The notes under the pieces are model-generated. The model searched no databases. It saw nothing but the letters and a program-made list of their open reading frames with translations, and was not told the DNA's origin. Positions 62,956-64,000 of a stretch of 64,000 nucleotides of DNA are shown in pieces (the first letter of the stretch is position 1; every line of letters starts with the position of its first letter). This DNA comes from Flavobacterium circumlabens. GTDB lineage: Bacteria; Bacteroidota; Bacteroidia; Flavobacteriales; Flavobacteriaceae. The translations under genes and the position numbers were made by a program. The stretch lies in contig NZ_SLWA01000006.1 in the NCBI RefSeq assembly GCF_004345565.1, forward strand, positions 1 through 64,000, given 5' to 3'.

Positions 62956-63407
62956 ATGTATAAAATAAATAGTTTAAAGATATTGATTGTAGGTCTCACC
63001 ACTGTTTTGAACTTTACAAGTTTTAGTGAAAATTATTTAAAGGAAGAAAAAGTGCAGAAGGAGAGACCAAATTTGAGCTTTTATAAAGATTAATAGTTGA
63101 TGCCCTCGGACTTCCAATCGAATACGGGTGTAGATGATGCGGATGCTCAAAGTTATAGGTATACAAACGAATTAGATTTTTTTATTATTGTAAACACCGA
63201 TACTGAAAATTATTTGTAGACAAGTGAACTGGAGTTTAAATTATTTCGATCAAAACGGGGGAATCAACTATGAGGAGCTAAAAATAAAAAATTGAATTTA
63301 AAAAAATTGATTTTATCAGTACAATTAGAATACTCAGTTTGCTGCAGGGTCAATACGATAAATAGTCCGGAATTGTTAAGGAATTAATTTCAACTCCGGA
63401 ATGCTAA
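62956..63407 (+). pseudogene. Degenerate gene remnant with stops and frameshifts
   Basis: The first 45 codons are open, from ATG 62956, and give a hydrophobic exported N terminus (MYKINSLKILIVGLTTVLNF) that stops at TAA 63091 followed by TAG. Protein-like text then continues in three frames: DFFIIVNTDTENY in the first frame, NWSLNYFDQNGGINYEELK shifted by one base, and KIEFKKIDFISTIRILSLLQ then GQYDK and, past a TAG, SGIVKELISTPEC in the third. At least two frameshifts and three nonsense codons therefore break a gene of perhaps 145 residues. I do not recognise the family. Confidence 0.6.
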
Positions 63408-63472
63408 AAAGGTAAAAGCAAAAATGGCTTAAAAAATTTCAAATTTCATGGTTTGATTTGTTTGTATGGGGA

Positions 63473-63512
63473 GAAGCCTAACGTCTGATTAACGTTAGGC
63501 TTCATTTTTTTT
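63473..63512 (+). terminator. Terminator after the degenerate gene
   Basis: A perfect 12-bp stem GAAGCCTAACGT (63473-63484) with ACGTTAGGCTTC (63492-63503) and an eight-T run. The intact terminator suggests the gene in front of it was once expressed. Confidence 0.82.
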
Positions 63513-63547
63513 ATTTAACTTATATTTAATACAAAATACGTGCACCA

Positions 63548-63571
63548 AAAAACAGTTGCAAAACTGTTTTT
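63548..63571 (+). promoter_or_regulatory. GCAA-loop hairpin before the glutathione peroxidase gene
   Basis: AAAAACAGTT (63548-63557) and AACTGTTTTT (63562-63571) form a perfect 10-bp stem with a GCAA tetraloop, 26 nt before the ATG. It resembles the terminators at 26817 and 32024, so it could be a second terminator or an attenuator or operator for the next gene. Confidence 0.4.
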
Positions 63572-63597
63572 GACTAATTTTATAAAAAATTGAAACG

Positions 63598-64000
63598 ATG
63601 AAAAAAATATTATTTCTGGCTTATGGTCTGCTATTTTTATTTAGCTGCCAAAATCAAGCACAAACCAATAAAACAAAAACTCCTAAAACGGATAAGGTTA
63701 TGACAAAAGAAACCATTTACCAATTTAAAGTAGAAGATCTATCAGGAAATCCTTTTGATTTTGCTTCTTTAAAAGGAAAAAAAGTAATGATTGTAAACAC
63801 GGCTTCAAAATGTGGATTAACACCTCAATACAAAGATCTTGAAGCGATTTACAAAGAATATAAAGACAAAGGCTTTGTAATTGTTGGTTTTCCTGCCAAT
63901 AACTTTGCTTCACAGGAACCTGGTACAAATGAGGAAATTGGTGCTTTTTGTCAGCAAAATTATGGCGTAACCTTCCCTATGATGGACAAAGTTTCTGTAA
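63598..64000 (+). CDS. Glutathione peroxidase-like lipoprotein (partial, runs off the window)
   Basis: The 5' 134 codons are present; the gene continues beyond the window. It opens with a lipoprotein signal (LLFLFSCQNQAQ, lipidated Cys at about 17) and a Lys/Thr-rich linker, so the enzyme is held in the envelope. The peroxidase domain begins at YQFKVEDLSGNPFDFASLKG, with the catalytic Cys in NTASKCGLTPQYKDLEAI. The next motif reads GFPANNFASQEPGT: the common FPCNQF is changed to FPANNF, so the usual second Cys and the Gln of the tetrad are not in their standard places. It should reduce peroxides, probably using thioredoxin rather than glutathione. Confidence 0.88.
   Translation, partial: MKKILFLAYGLLFLFSCQNQAQTNKTKTPKTDKVMTKETIYQFKVEDLSGNPFDFASLKGKKVMIVNTASKCGLTPQYKDLEAIYKEYKDKGFVIVGFPANNFASQEPGTNEEIGAFCQQNYGVTFPMMDKVSV

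Noticed and set aside
1-64000. tRNA, rRNA, CRISPR arrays, transposases or prophage genes
   Set aside because: Intergenic regions were read for cloverleaf-like T-loop sequences, regular spacer repeats and recombinase proteins; none was found.

Overview
The window is AT-rich DNA from a member of the Bacteroidota, almost certainly a Flavobacterium or close relative. Supporting signs are many secreted proteins with short MKK-type signal peptides, T9SS C-terminal sorting domains, a porQ homologue, promoters of the flavobacterial TTG-N17-23-TAnnTTTG type, few Shine-Dalgarno sites, and typical families (DUF2911, DUF1684, DUF3667, DUF7619, DUF2807). No rRNA, tRNA, CRISPR array, prophage or insertion sequence was found. 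The content is mostly ordinary chromosome, broken up by non-coding repeats and two decayed or frameshifted genes.

Layout. 1-2180: a GC-rich hairpin element, a small secreted NTF2-like protein, and a minus-strand pair (alpha/beta hydrolase, endonuclease III). 2323-9557: a glycogen cluster glgA-glgC-glgB followed by a GH31 alpha-glucosidase. 9642-12047: M48 lipoprotein protease and a UMF1-type MFS transporter. 12175-15155 (minus): ECF sigma factor, putative anti-sigma factor and two secreted beta-repeat proteins in one operon. 15418-22705: lipoprotein, lon, porQ, L,D-transpeptidase-like protein, cmk and a nucleoside-type permease. 23025-26796: a secreted protein flanked by diverged direct repeats, a membrane protein, and rpsA with a good promoter. 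26937-32008: two tandem LRR/DUF7619/T9SS surface proteins, the first broken by a one-base frameshift. 32093-36117: ExbD-like protein, fasciclin protein, RhtA-like exporter, a small conserved protein, and a serine hydrolase carrying a glycogen-binding-like C-terminal domain.

36229-38439 (minus) is a BlaI repressor/M56 peptidase operon whose promoter lies between and under two 16-bp dyads; the M56 protein ends in a proline-rich region, a coiled coil and a 21-bp tandem repeat. 38593-43601 holds an MFS transporter, DUF1684, TatD, TcdA, a HAD phosphatase and DUF2911. 43702-48892 (minus) has a 4HB-type membrane protein and an operon of PIG-L deacetylase, an unannotated 35-residue membrane protein (46243-46350) and a sodium:solute symporter. 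49047-56397 (minus) holds a His-rich secreted protein, an outer-membrane barrel, an AI-2E permease, and a housekeeping run DUF2520-KdsC-like-UbiA-Maf-MscS. 56717-59929 is a fused CcsBA cytochrome c assembly protein. 60032-62603 (minus) has DUF3667, DoxX and a second sigma/anti-sigma pair. The window ends with a degenerate gene and the 5' part of a lipoprotein glutathione peroxidase.

The most interesting items are the self-contained BlaI/M56 operator-promoter, the 35-residue partner of the symporter, the frameshifted twin of the T9SS surface protein with signs of gene conversion, and a family of low-complexity intergenic repeats (10508-10635, 41936-42015, 54961-55124) found between co-directional genes. 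I did not find a convincing wholly new multi-gene system.
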